Positions 1-4,012 of a DNA stretch of 5,133 nt are shown here, piece by piece. Source of the DNA: Candidatus Uhrbacteria bacterium (GTDB lineage: Bacteria; Patescibacteriota; Patescibacteriia; 2-12-FULL-60-25); NCBI GenBank assembly GCA_014728435.1, contig WJLP01000037.1, positions 1 to 5,133 on the forward strand, read 5' to 3'. The first letter of the stretch is position 1; every line of letters begins with the position of its first letter. A model generated the notes under the pieces. It did no database searches. It saw only the letters and a program-made list of their open reading frames with translations, and was not told the origin of the DNA. The translations under genes and the position numbers were made by a program.

Positions 1-329
1 ATGGTTAAATTTCGTGATTTAAGATCCTGTACAAGGTCTTGAATGGAAGTCCACTTGGTGATCTTGAGCCATTTGGCCGCCGAGGCCGCTGAGTCGGAAC
101 GGATTTCTTTTAGTCGAGGTGGCTTGCCTTTAGGGTATAACAAATGAACATGGCCAACTCCGACTGCGTCGCAAGTACGAAGGATAGCTCCGATATTATG
201 CGGGTCGTCGATAGATTCTAAAACGATTTCTAAATCCGACCAGCGGGCATTCATGATTTTTTCTACGCGCTCCTCTCTTGTACCTCCCATAGGAGAGATG
301 CGTTTGTGCTCGTTGCGACTAATCGACAT
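1..329 (-). CDS. trmH: TrmH/SpoU-family tRNA/rRNA 2'-O-methyltransferase, N-terminal part (runs off left edge)
   Basis: The 109 visible residues start MSISRNEHKR and contain the SpoU motif 1, DPHNIGAILRTCDAVGV (residues 42-58), with the conserved Asn45 and the catalytic-type Arg51. It is followed by VHLLYPKG and by SDSAASAAKWLKITKWTS, which closely resembles the AAAGSNSWVQVKTHRT stretch of E. coli TrmH. That supports the TrmH branch, which 2'-O-methylates G18 of tRNA in the D-loop using SAM through a trefoil-knot fold. SAM-binding motifs 2 and 3 lie outside the window, so the exact substrate is not certain and the gene could be a close SpoU paralogue. The ATG at 329 is the first start in frame and sits next to a weak promoter. 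No Shine-Dalgarno sequence is seen, so the mRNA may be leaderless or nearly so. A terminator just upstream isolates it from the small RNA locus. Confidence 0.9.
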   Translation of the reverse strand, partial: MSISRNEHKRISPMGGTREERVEKIMNARWSDLEIVLESIDDPHNIGAILRTCDAVGVGHVHLLYPKGKPPRLKEIRSDSAASAAKWLKITKWTSIQDLVQDLKSRNLT

Positions 330-337
330 ACTTCAAA

Positions 338-367
338 ACATTACCAAATTTGACCAAGTAAATACAA
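338..367 (-). promoter_or_regulatory. Weak candidate promoter for the trmH-like gene
   Basis: On the minus strand TTGTAT (362-367) and TAATGT (338-343) are separated by 18 bases. The predicted transcription start falls about two bases before the ATG at 329, which would explain the missing ribosome binding site. Both hexamers are imperfect, so this is only a candidate. Confidence 0.3.
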
Positions 368-387
368 GCATCAAACAAATTATATAT

Positions 388-419
388 AAAAAATCCCTTC
401 ATTAATTTAAATCAAGGGA
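388..419 (-). terminator. Intrinsic terminator between the small RNA locus and trmH
   Basis: Read on the minus strand, TCCCTT (414-419) pairs with AAGGGA (394-399) around a 14-base AT-rich loop and is followed directly by six T (393-388) and more AT sequence. It would stop read-through from the small RNA or upstream gene into trmH. Confidence 0.6.
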
Positions 420-423
420 ATTA

Positions 424-443
424 TCCTGAGCGCTAGCGAAGGA
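424..443. repeat. Short imperfect palindromic repeat (CCTGAGCGCTAGCGAAGG type)
   Basis: The core CGCTAGCG is a perfect 8-base palindrome, flanked by CCT and AGG arms with an unequal internal loop. Read through on the minus strand it gives the peptide SFASAQD, a string that I recall as a recurring tail on spurious ORFs from draft bacterial genomes, which suggests a dispersed intergenic repeat. Only one copy is in the window, so its repeat status is inferred from memory. Confidence 0.4.
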
Positions 444-464
444 GAAATCAAGAAAATCAAGGTC

Positions 465-543
465 AAAAAAGGATGGCGGGTGAGATCTCGAACGGTATCC
501 TCGCCAGAACACGTTCGTAGAACTCGCCCGCCATCCCCAGTGC
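465..543 (-). ncRNA. Predicted structured small RNA of about 79 nt
   Basis: The sequence folds into one long stem. Fourteen base pairs are formed by 471-484 with 523-536 (GGATGGCGGGTGAG against CTCGCCCGCCATCC, including one G-U pair). After a one-base pair of unpaired A residues come TCT/AGA (486-488, 519-521) and CGAACG/CGTTCG (489-494, 512-517), with one bulged base and a 17-base apical loop (495-511). On the minus strand the stem is followed immediately by six T (470-465), and an extended -10 promoter starts transcription at about 543. Promoter, long hairpin and U-tract together make a complete small transcription unit between the genes. I do not recognise the family: it has no SRP, 6S, RNase P or tmRNA hallmarks. 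It could instead be a palindromic mobile repeat or simply a large terminator. The reading frame that overlaps it has no start signal and looks spurious. Confidence 0.45.
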
Positions 544-549
544 GTATAG

Positions 550-578
550 AGAATAGCAAAAGCGGAGAATCTTTGCAA
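550..578 (-). promoter_or_regulatory. Extended -10 promoter of the predicted small RNA
   Basis: TTGCAA (573-578) is separated by 17 bases from TATTCT (550-555), and the -10 is preceded by TGC, the extended -10 pattern. The predicted start is a G at about 543, seven bases before the long stem. The -35 box lies in the loop of the terminator hairpin of the upstream gene. Confidence 0.5.
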
Positions 579-596
579 TTTACCTATTCGCCGCTT
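558..596 (-). terminator. Terminator of the Cys-cluster membrane protein gene
   Basis: AAGCGGCGAAT (596-586) pairs with ATTCTCCGCTT (570-560) in 10 of 11 positions around a 15-base loop and is followed by a short T-run (TTTT, 561-558). It lies 17 bases after the stop codon at 613 and overlaps the promoter of the small RNA. Confidence 0.5.
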
Positions 597-612
597 AATT
601 GTGGATTTTTGC

Positions 613-1059
613 CTAATTGAGTGGTGGAAAGACCGAATCCGGTGTTGCTTCATTATTATTTTGCGCGCGAAATAACCCTTCGATATCCCGCTCCATAACG
701 TCGATTCGATTTTCTAAGCTATCCAATTTGTTTAGTATTTGCTCTGTTGAGCTTTGTACCAATTCTTGCTCATTTTGTTGGTTTTGGGCATTGGCCGCGT
801 GGTATGCGATGGCACCGGTGAGCACAATAGCCAAACCGGCGATAATAACAGCGGGCCAAACATGTGAAATGCCACGAGCCGCATGCAAAATGTGGTGGTC
901 GCGTACATGCGTGGTGGGGCCAATATAACGAACACGGCACCTATCCTTACAATCCGCGTGGCCGCAGGGGGCGCATTTGGACCGGTTGGAGGGTGAGGGG
1001 CTGTTGGCTGCTTTAGCGCGTTTTTTTATTACGCGCTTTTTGGGTGTTGCTTTTTTCAT
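613..1059 (-). CDS. Small membrane protein with Cys4 cluster, one TM helix and C-terminal coiled coil; function unknown
   Basis: This is 148 residues, and I do not recognise the family. In order: a very basic N-terminus (MKKATPKKRVIKKRAKA); a cysteine cluster C29-x2-C32-x4-C37-x3-C41 with His34 inside it, which could bind zinc; a His-rich stretch HVRDHHILHAARGISHVW (51-68); one membrane helix (about 69-88, VIIAGLAIVLTGAIAY); and a polar, heptad-like helix (about 95-131, LNKLDSLENRIDVMERDIEGLF). With the basic and Cys-rich part before the helix, the positive-inside rule predicts a cytoplasmic N-terminus and an external coiled coil. The reading frame extends upstream to 1227, but the ATG at 1059 is chosen because a strong extended -10 promoter at 1075-1102 would start the mRNA at about 1068, inside the longer frame. 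No Shine-Dalgarno sequence is seen. It may be a cell-envelope or oligomerising protein, which is inference only. Confidence 0.75.
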   Translation of the reverse strand: MKKATPKKRVIKKRAKAANSPSPSNRSKCAPCGHADCKDRCRVRYIGPTTHVRDHHILHAARGISHVWPAVIIAGLAIVLTGAIAYHAANAQNQQNEQELVQSSTEQILNKLDSLENRIDVMERDIEGLFRAQNNNEATPDSVFPPLN

Positions 1060-1074
1060 AGGAAGGGCATTCTT

Positions 1075-1102
1075 ATTATAGCACATCCAAAAACTTAGCC
1101 AA
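1075..1102 (-). promoter_or_regulatory. Extended -10 promoter of the Cys-cluster membrane protein gene
   Basis: TTGGCT (1097-1102), a 16-base spacer, and a consensus TATAAT (1075-1080) preceded by TGC (1081-1083). The predicted start at about 1068 leaves a 9-base leader without a Shine-Dalgarno sequence before the ATG at 1059. This position also decides against the longer upstream reading frame. Confidence 0.65.
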
Positions 1103-1236
1103 ATACAACCTTGATTCGTATAATTAAACGACTGATAAATTATATTTGCCGTTAAGATGATTAACCCTTGATTGAAGCCGCGACCATAAGTGCTGTAAGC
1201 CTTATAAAATCCGTTGCGCCGGGCCATGAGGCGCTT

Positions 1237-1268
1237 AAAAAGCCGCTTAGAACAATGGGCGGCTTTTT
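1237..1268 (-). terminator. Intrinsic terminator of tRNA-Val
   Basis: AAAAAGCCGC (1268-1259 on the minus strand) pairs perfectly with GCGGCTTTTT (1246-1237) around a 12-base loop, ending in five T. It lies three bases beyond the CCA end of the tRNA. It is symmetrical and could work in both directions. Confidence 0.8.
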
Positions 1269-1271
1269 ACG

Positions 1272-1348
1272 TGGTGGACGTTGGAGGACTCGAACCTCCG
1301 ACCTTTCGAATGTGAATCGAACGCTCTAACCAGCTGAGCTAAACGTCC
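1272..1348 (-). tRNA. tRNA-Val (anticodon CAC), CCA encoded
   Basis: The 77 bases fold as a complete cloverleaf: acceptor GGACGTT/AACGTCC, D-stem GCTC/GAGC, anticodon stem TTCGA/TCGAA with loop TTCACAT (anticodon CAC, reading GUG codons), variable loop AGGTC, T-stem GGAGG/CCTCC with loop TTCGAGT, discriminator A, and a genomic CCA. It has its own promoter (1398-1426) and terminator. Confidence 0.96.
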
Positions 1349-1397
1349 TAAATCAAATTTCAAATCTAAAAATCCAGAAATTTCCAATATAAACGTA

Positions 1398-1426
1398 ATA
1401 CTACTGACTATAGCCCTGTGTGTCAA
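1398..1426 (-). promoter_or_regulatory. Promoter of tRNA-Val
   Basis: A consensus TTGACA (1421-1426), a 17-base spacer, and TAGTAT (1398-1403). The predicted start at about 1391 leaves some 40 bases before the mature tRNA end at 1348, a normal tRNA leader. Confidence 0.6.
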
Positions 1427-1446
1427 TCACTAAGCGATAAACGATT

Positions 1447-1467
1447 TAGCTTATCACCCATAAGCTA
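1447..1467. other. Perfect 8-bp hairpin at the end of the kinase-like gene
   Basis: TAGCTTAT (1447-1454) and ATAAGCTA (1460-1467) are exact inverted repeats around CACCC, overlapping the TAG stop codon of the gene at 1465. There is no T-run after it, so it is more likely an mRNA-end stabiliser or weak terminator than a classical intrinsic terminator. Confidence 0.4.
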
Positions 1468-2628
1468 GCGGTTAGAAGCTTTTTTCGGTGTATAAACATC
1501 CAAATATTTTTCGATCATCAAGCCTTCGTGCCAGAGGCGGGCCGGGATATCAACCATGCCCGGGACTTCGAGGCGGGTTGAGATGCCGGATATCATGGCA
1601 AGAGCGTTGGCAAATCTGATGTAATTGATGACATTTAGCGTATTGGCTTTTGTGCGAATATCGATGTCTTGATTGTGCTTGATGAGTAGCGACGATTTGC
1701 GTATAAGGTCAAAATTAAGTTCAGCGGGAGAGAGAGCATCCATTAAAAACGCTTGCCAAATTTGAGTTTCGCGCCTTAAAAACATCACATTTCCTCCGCC
1801 GGCCATATCGATGATTTCATTGGTGTCGGCCGAGTACTTCATGGCGCGTTTTACATAATCTTGGACGGCCAGGCGCAAATTATCGTCTTTTTGTATGAGT
1901 TTGCAGATTTTTTTCAGTGACGGGTAGATGTTGCCGATTATTTTTTCTCTGGCCTCGCGTGTTTGCGGGCCGATAGTTTTGGCGGAAGCGAGCAGTCGGT
2001 GGCCCTCGGTGTAGTTATCAAGGCTGATGGTGCGATTTAATTCGGCATAGCTGGAATAGACGTCGATGCGATTTTCTTTTTTAGGCAATTCGATCTTGCG
2101 CTGGAGCGTGCAAAGAACCGGCAGTTTTTCGGGAACTGCTAGTTTTTTTGGAATTTCGATATTGCGGTCACGGAGCACGGCTTGAACCAATTTTTGGCTT
2201 AAAGGCAGTTCTTTAACGAAAACCATTTCAATGGGTACTTGGCCGGGCAGAAAATAAGACTGCAAGCCTTTTATACGACCACGATGTTGATCGGCTTTAT
2301 GCTTGATATCGGTGATAGCTTTGGTTATTTCTTCTCCGCCTTTGGTTTGCGCATAGAGTACGGGCAGGCTTTCGATAAAATCGACTTTGAGAACATAGTT
2401 GGGAAAACGCAAATCTTCAAAAACAATATGCTCCCCGCCCTTGCCGATAAGGTGGAGGATGTGAGGAAGGACGCGGCATTCGTCCGAGGCTTTCATGACC
2501 AGCTTGTGGCCGAATTCGTCTAAAACCGCTTCCAGTTCTTTGGGAGACGGGCGCAATGATAGTTTGGGTGATACTTGATGCGGCAGTGACCTTGCCGTGG
2601 TTTTTGTTTTGGTTGCCGGTGTGGACAT
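1465..2628 (-). CDS. Unrecognised protein with protein-kinase-like fold features
   Basis: About 387 residues, not assignable to a named family by eye. Near the N-terminus IGKGGEHIVF (about 61-70) followed by YVLKVDF with Lys81 looks like the glycine-rich loop and ATP-anchoring lysine of protein-kinase-like folds. EMVFVKELPL (about 134-143) fits a hinge region. EIIDMAGGGNVMFL (Asp274, Asn280) and then FLMDAL (Asp297) resemble the catalytic loop and the metal-binding aspartate. The Asp-to-Asn spacing is six rather than the usual five and there is no HRD or DFG triplet, so it is at best an atypical kinase or a pseudokinase. The lysine-rich, Ser/Thr-rich first 25 residues look disordered. No membrane segment is seen. 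The ATG at 2628 is preferred to the one at 2634 because TATAAT at 2635-2640 would start transcription exactly there; the frame is the same. It stands alone, between the HU terminator and the tRNA-Val promoter. Confidence 0.7.
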   Translation of the reverse strand: MSTPATKTKTTARSLPHQVSPKLSLRPSPKELEAVLDEFGHKLVMKASDECRVLPHILHLIGKGGEHIVFEDLRFPNYVLKVDFIESLPVLYAQTKGGEEITKAITDIKHKADQHRGRIKGLQSYFLPGQVPIEMVFVKELPLSQKLVQAVLRDRNIEIPKKLAVPEKLPVLCTLQRKIELPKKENRIDVYSSYAELNRTISLDNYTEGHRLLASAKTIGPQTREAREKIIGNIYPSLKKICKLIQKDDNLRLAVQDYVKRAMKYSADTNEIIDMAGGGNVMFLRRETQIWQAFLMDALSPAELNFDLIRKSSLLIKHNQDIDIRTKANTLNVINYIRFANALAMISGISTRLEVPGMVDIPARLWHEGLMIEKYLDVYTPKKASNR

Positions 2629-2634
2629 AGCCAT

Positions 2635-2640
2635 ATTATA
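2635..2640 (-). promoter_or_regulatory. Consensus -10 box abutting the kinase-like gene start (leaderless mRNA predicted)
   Basis: TATAAT ends directly before the first ATG (2634). With the usual six-base gap, the first transcribed base is 2628, the A of a second in-frame ATG. No Shine-Dalgarno sequence is present and no convincing -35 box is seen, so the promoter rests on the perfect -10 and its position. Confidence 0.5.
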
Positions 2641-2670
2641 CAGCTTATAGCGTCCGGCTTCTAGCTGATA

Positions 2671-2699
2671 ATAAAAACCTCCGTTGTTTACGGAGGTTT
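2671..2699 (-). terminator. Intrinsic terminator of the HU gene
   Basis: AAACCTCCG (minus strand, 2699-2691) pairs perfectly with CGGAGGTTT (2683-2675) around a 7-base loop and continues into a T-run (2677-2673). It lies about 20 bases after the HU stop codon. The plus strand also has a T-rich tail, so it may be bidirectional. Confidence 0.85.
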
Positions 2700-2717
2700 G
2701 TTTATTTTTACGTTTGA

Positions 2718-2999
2718 TTACAAAACTGGGTCTTTGGCGGCTTTGGCAACGCGGAATTTGACTACTGTTTTCGCCGGGATCTTAATTTCTTCGCCGGTGG
2801 CCGGGTTGCGACCCATGCGAGCTTTGCGGTTTACTTTGACGAGTTTGCCGACGCCCGGGATGGTGAACTCACCATTCTTTTTGACTTCTTTATAGGCCAT
2901 CTCCGTCATCTCTTCCAAGAGAGTGGCTACATCTTTTTTGGGCATGTCGCACTTTTCAGCAAGCGCAGTCAGCATTTGTGACTTGGTCATTTTTGGCAT
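2718..2999 (-). CDS. HU/IHF-family DNA-binding protein
   Basis: The 93 residues match the normal family length of about 90. An N-terminal helical dimerisation part (MPKMTKSQMLTALAEK, then VATLLEEMTEMAYKEVKK) leads to the strand region GEFTIPGVGKLVKV (about 43-56) and the DNA-binding arm KARMGRNPATGEEIKIPAK (59-77). The arm contains the RNP signature with Pro66, the proline that intercalates into DNA. The C-terminal FRVAKAAKD is also typical. HU dimers bend and compact the chromosome without strong sequence preference. Whether it is HU or an IHF-like subunit cannot be told from this sequence. It is a single-gene unit with a strong terminator. The leader is repeat-rich and has no Shine-Dalgarno sequence near the ATG. 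Confidence 0.96.
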   Translation of the reverse strand: MPKMTKSQMLTALAEKCDMPKKDVATLLEEMTEMAYKEVKKNGEFTIPGVGKLVKVNRKARMGRNPATGEEIKIPAKTVVKFRVAKAAKDPVL

Positions 3000-3011
3000 A
3001 ACGTAATAAAA

Positions 3012-3039
3012 AATTATGAATTATGAATTATGAATTATG
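3012..3039. repeat. Four exact tandem copies of a heptamer (AATTATG)
   Basis: AATTATG occurs four times without mismatch, ending 12 bases before the HU start codon. On the minus strand each unit reads CATAATT and so contains CATAAT, one mismatch from the -10 consensus. The array may be a slippage-prone element in the HU leader or promoter. Confidence 0.9.
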
Positions 3040-3044
3040 TTTTT

Positions 3045-3115
3045 TTCACATATCATGGAACATATATCATGGAACTTTTTATGAGATATGCGGTACGTGC
3101 TATGTGATATGTGAA
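3045..3115. repeat. Nested inverted and direct repeats in the HU leader
   Basis: TTCACATATCA (3045-3055) and TGATATGTGAA (3105-3115) are exact inverted repeats. Inside them CATATATCAT (3061-3070) and ATGAGATATG (3081-3090) pair in 9 of 10 positions. ATATCATGGAAC is also directly repeated (3050-3061 and 3064-3075). The region could form a long RNA hairpin in the HU leader or a DNA cruciform. Confidence 0.65.
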
Positions 3116-3127
3116 CAAGTATACTTG
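3116..3127. promoter_or_regulatory. Perfect 12-base palindrome (CAAGTATACTTG), possible operator
   Basis: This uninterrupted palindrome lies 15-26 bases after the predicted HU transcription start, a position where a repressor dimer could act. No regulator is identified. A chance AT-rich palindrome is possible. Confidence 0.3.
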
Positions 3128-3148
3128 AGTATTATTTGAGACGCAAGC

Positions 3149-3179
3149 ATTATAGCCAATAAAATCAAGGGTTTGGCAA
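3149..3179 (-). promoter_or_regulatory. Candidate distal promoter of the HU gene
   Basis: A consensus TATAAT (3149-3154) has TTGCCA (3174-3179) upstream. The spacer of 19 bases is longer than optimal, so the -10 carries most of the weight. The predicted start at about 3142 gives a leader of about 142 bases that contains the palindrome, the inverted repeats and the heptamer array. Confidence 0.45.
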
Positions 3180-3368
3180 GAGGCTATGTGGAAAACCATA
3201 ACTGCATTGAAAGGAATTGATATATTTAATAGCTAGGTTAAGATGAAATTACGCCTTATACTATATCAGAAAAAGATAGATTATAAGCAAATTTTCTATG
3301 TGTTTTTATTAAACTTGAAAATTTTGTCAAAATATGAGATAACTATGCCACAAATCATATAGCAAGTT
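3180..3368. other. AT-rich intergenic stretch with no supported gene
   Basis: This separates the minus-strand HU unit from the plus-strand tRNA-Pro unit. It holds a 39-codon plus-strand reading frame (3243-3362) with AGG five bases before its ATG, but the composition follows the AT-rich background and there is no clear promoter. I see no tRNA, terminator or other gene. TTGAAA followed after 17 bases by GATAAC (about 3315-3343) is a weak possible promoter for the tRNA unit. Confidence 0.4.
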
Positions 3369-3436
3369 GGGCTATGGGTCGCCAAAGGACGACTAAACTC
3401 CGTTGGCTAGCGGTCGCCTGAGGCGACCATGAGGTG
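3369..3436 (+). pseudogene. Broken tRNA-Pro-like sequence (5' half) interrupted by palindromes
   Basis: Three pieces match the intact tRNA-Pro just downstream, in the same order. GGGCTATGG (3369-3377) equals the acceptor/D-stem start, GTTGGCTAGCG (3402-3412) equals the D-loop, and ATGAGGTGC (3429-3437) matches the anticodon loop in 8 of 9 positions. The first gap holds an imperfect hairpin (GTCGCC and GGACGAC); the second holds GGTCGCC-TGA-GGCGACC, a perfect 7-bp hairpin. No anticodon stem, T-arm or 3' acceptor strand follows, so it cannot be a working tRNA. It may be a relic or a tRNA-derived repeat. Confidence 0.5.
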
Positions 3437-3465
3437 CAAACTAAAAAACTAATCATCTATCGAAT

Positions 3466-3542
3466 CGGGCTATGGCGCAGTTGGCTAGCGCGCACGCATG
3501 GGGTGCGTGAGGTCGTGAGTTCAAGTCTCACTAGCCCGACCA
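3466..3542 (+). tRNA. tRNA-Pro (anticodon GGG), CCA encoded
   Basis: The 77 bases form a full cloverleaf: acceptor CGGGCTA/TAGCCCG, D-stem GCGC/GCGC, anticodon stem CACGC/GCGTG with loop ATGGGGT (anticodon GGG, reading CCC and CCU), variable loop AGGTC, T-stem GTGAG/CTCAC with loop TTCAAGT, discriminator A, and an encoded CCA. The C1-G72 first pair is typical of bacterial tRNA-Pro. It is followed by a terminator and then the GIY-YIG gene, and is flanked by two broken copies of itself. Confidence 0.96.
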
Positions 3543-3544
3543 AT

Positions 3545-3571
3545 AAAAAAGTCACTTAGGGTGGCTTTTTT
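3545..3571 (+). terminator. Intrinsic terminator of tRNA-Pro
   Basis: AAAAAAGTCAC (3545-3555) pairs along its full length with GTGGCTTTTTT (3561-3571), with one G-U pair and a 5-base loop, ending in six T. It begins three bases after the tRNA CCA. The GTG at 3561 that would extend the next gene lies within this hairpin. Confidence 0.75.
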
Positions 3572-3611
3572 AGTCAGAAGCCAATATCATAGCCACATGC
3601 AAACTCCTACC

Positions 3612-3893
3612 ATGAATAATAATGTTGGCTATATTTATATTCTCAAAAGTCTTAAGGATGATAAGAATTATATCGGTTCTTCAAATAATCTCGATCGACG
3701 CATAAGAGAACATCAGTCTGGCTTAGTAAAATCTACACGTTCCAGAAGACCAATATTGCTTATTGCCTATCGTGTGGTAGATGATCTAACCCACGCTCCT
3801 TTACTAGAAAAAGAGTATAAGAGAAGTCACGATAAACTTCGTAGACACCTTGAGAGAGGATTGTTTAATATTATAGATCCTGAAAAATTATGA
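3612..3893 (+). CDS. Stand-alone GIY-YIG nuclease-domain protein
   Basis: The 93 residues form a single GIY-YIG domain. The GIY part is GYIYILKS (6-13), the YIG part is YIGSS (20-24), and Arg29, His34 (in LDRRIREH) and Glu66 (in APLLEKEYK) sit where the family has its catalytic Arg, His and metal-binding Glu. VKSTRSRRPILLIAYR is also typical of small YhbQ/UvrC-like members, so the active site looks intact. These small proteins are structure-dependent or of unknown DNA-cleavage role; the same fold is used by homing endonucleases. The ATG at 3612 is preferred because it places the first motif near the N-terminus. ATG 3597 is possible, and GTG 3561 is unlikely as it lies in the tRNA terminator. 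It sits between an intact tRNA-Pro and a tRNA-Pro 3'-half relic, which suggests a mobile unit. No promoter of its own is obvious. Confidence 0.88.
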   Translation: MNNNVGYIYILKSLKDDKNYIGSSNNLDRRIREHQSGLVKSTRSRRPILLIAYRVVDDLTHAPLLEKEYKRSHDKLRRHLERGLFNIIDPEKL

Positions 3894-3902
3894 CTAATAT
3901 GT

Positions 3903-3980
3903 ACGCATGGGGCGCCGCCCGGAGGGCTCTGCCCGGAGGGTGCGTGAGGCCGCCCTGCCAAGGCGGGGCTAGCCCCACCA
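3903..3980 (+). pseudogene. Broken tRNA-Pro-like sequence (3' half) interrupted by GC-rich repeats
   Basis: ACGCATGGGG (3903-3912) and GGGTGCGTGAGG (3938-3949) exactly match the two sides of the tRNA-Pro anticodon arm (3494-3503 and 3501-3512), and CTAGCCCCACCA (3969-3980) matches its 3' end with CCA in 11 of 12 positions. The anticodon loop is split by about 25 bases containing GCCCGGAGGG twice. In place of the T-arm is CCGCC-CTGCCAA-GGCGG, a 5-bp stem with a 7-base loop, as in a T-arm but with unrelated sequence. There is no 5' acceptor or D-arm. It starts 9 bases after the GIY-YIG stop codon. Confidence 0.6.
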
Positions 3981-4012
3981 CCGATCAATTCAGTGTTGGT
4001 CGACCCGATTCG

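Noticed and set aside
402..653. Minus-strand frame of 83 codons
   Set aside because: It runs through a terminator, a promoter, the long hairpin and the palindromic repeat, and its start lies inside the upstream gene. It has no ribosome site.
617..928. Plus-strand frame of 103 codons
   Set aside because: It is the opposite strand of the Cys-cluster membrane protein gene, which has a promoter and a coherent domain layout.
732..935. Minus-strand frame of 67 codons in another phase
   Set aside because: Shadow inside the same membrane protein gene with no start signal.
1060..1227. 56-codon N-terminal extension of the membrane protein gene
   Set aside because: The strong promoter at 1075-1102 would start transcription downstream of these codons, and the extension lacks the composition of the rest.
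2239..2523. Plus-strand frame of 94 codons
   Set aside because: Antisense to the kinase-like gene with no promoter or ribosome site.
2698..2895. Plus-strand frame of 65 codons
   Set aside because: Antisense to the HU gene.
3186..3236. 16-codon frame MWKTITALKGIDIFNS
   Set aside because: Too short, no ribosome site or promoter, expected by chance.
3561..3611. GTG-initiated extension of the GIY-YIG protein
   Set aside because: The GTG lies in the 3' arm of the tRNA-Pro terminator, so it would rarely be transcribed, and the family normally begins close to the first motif.
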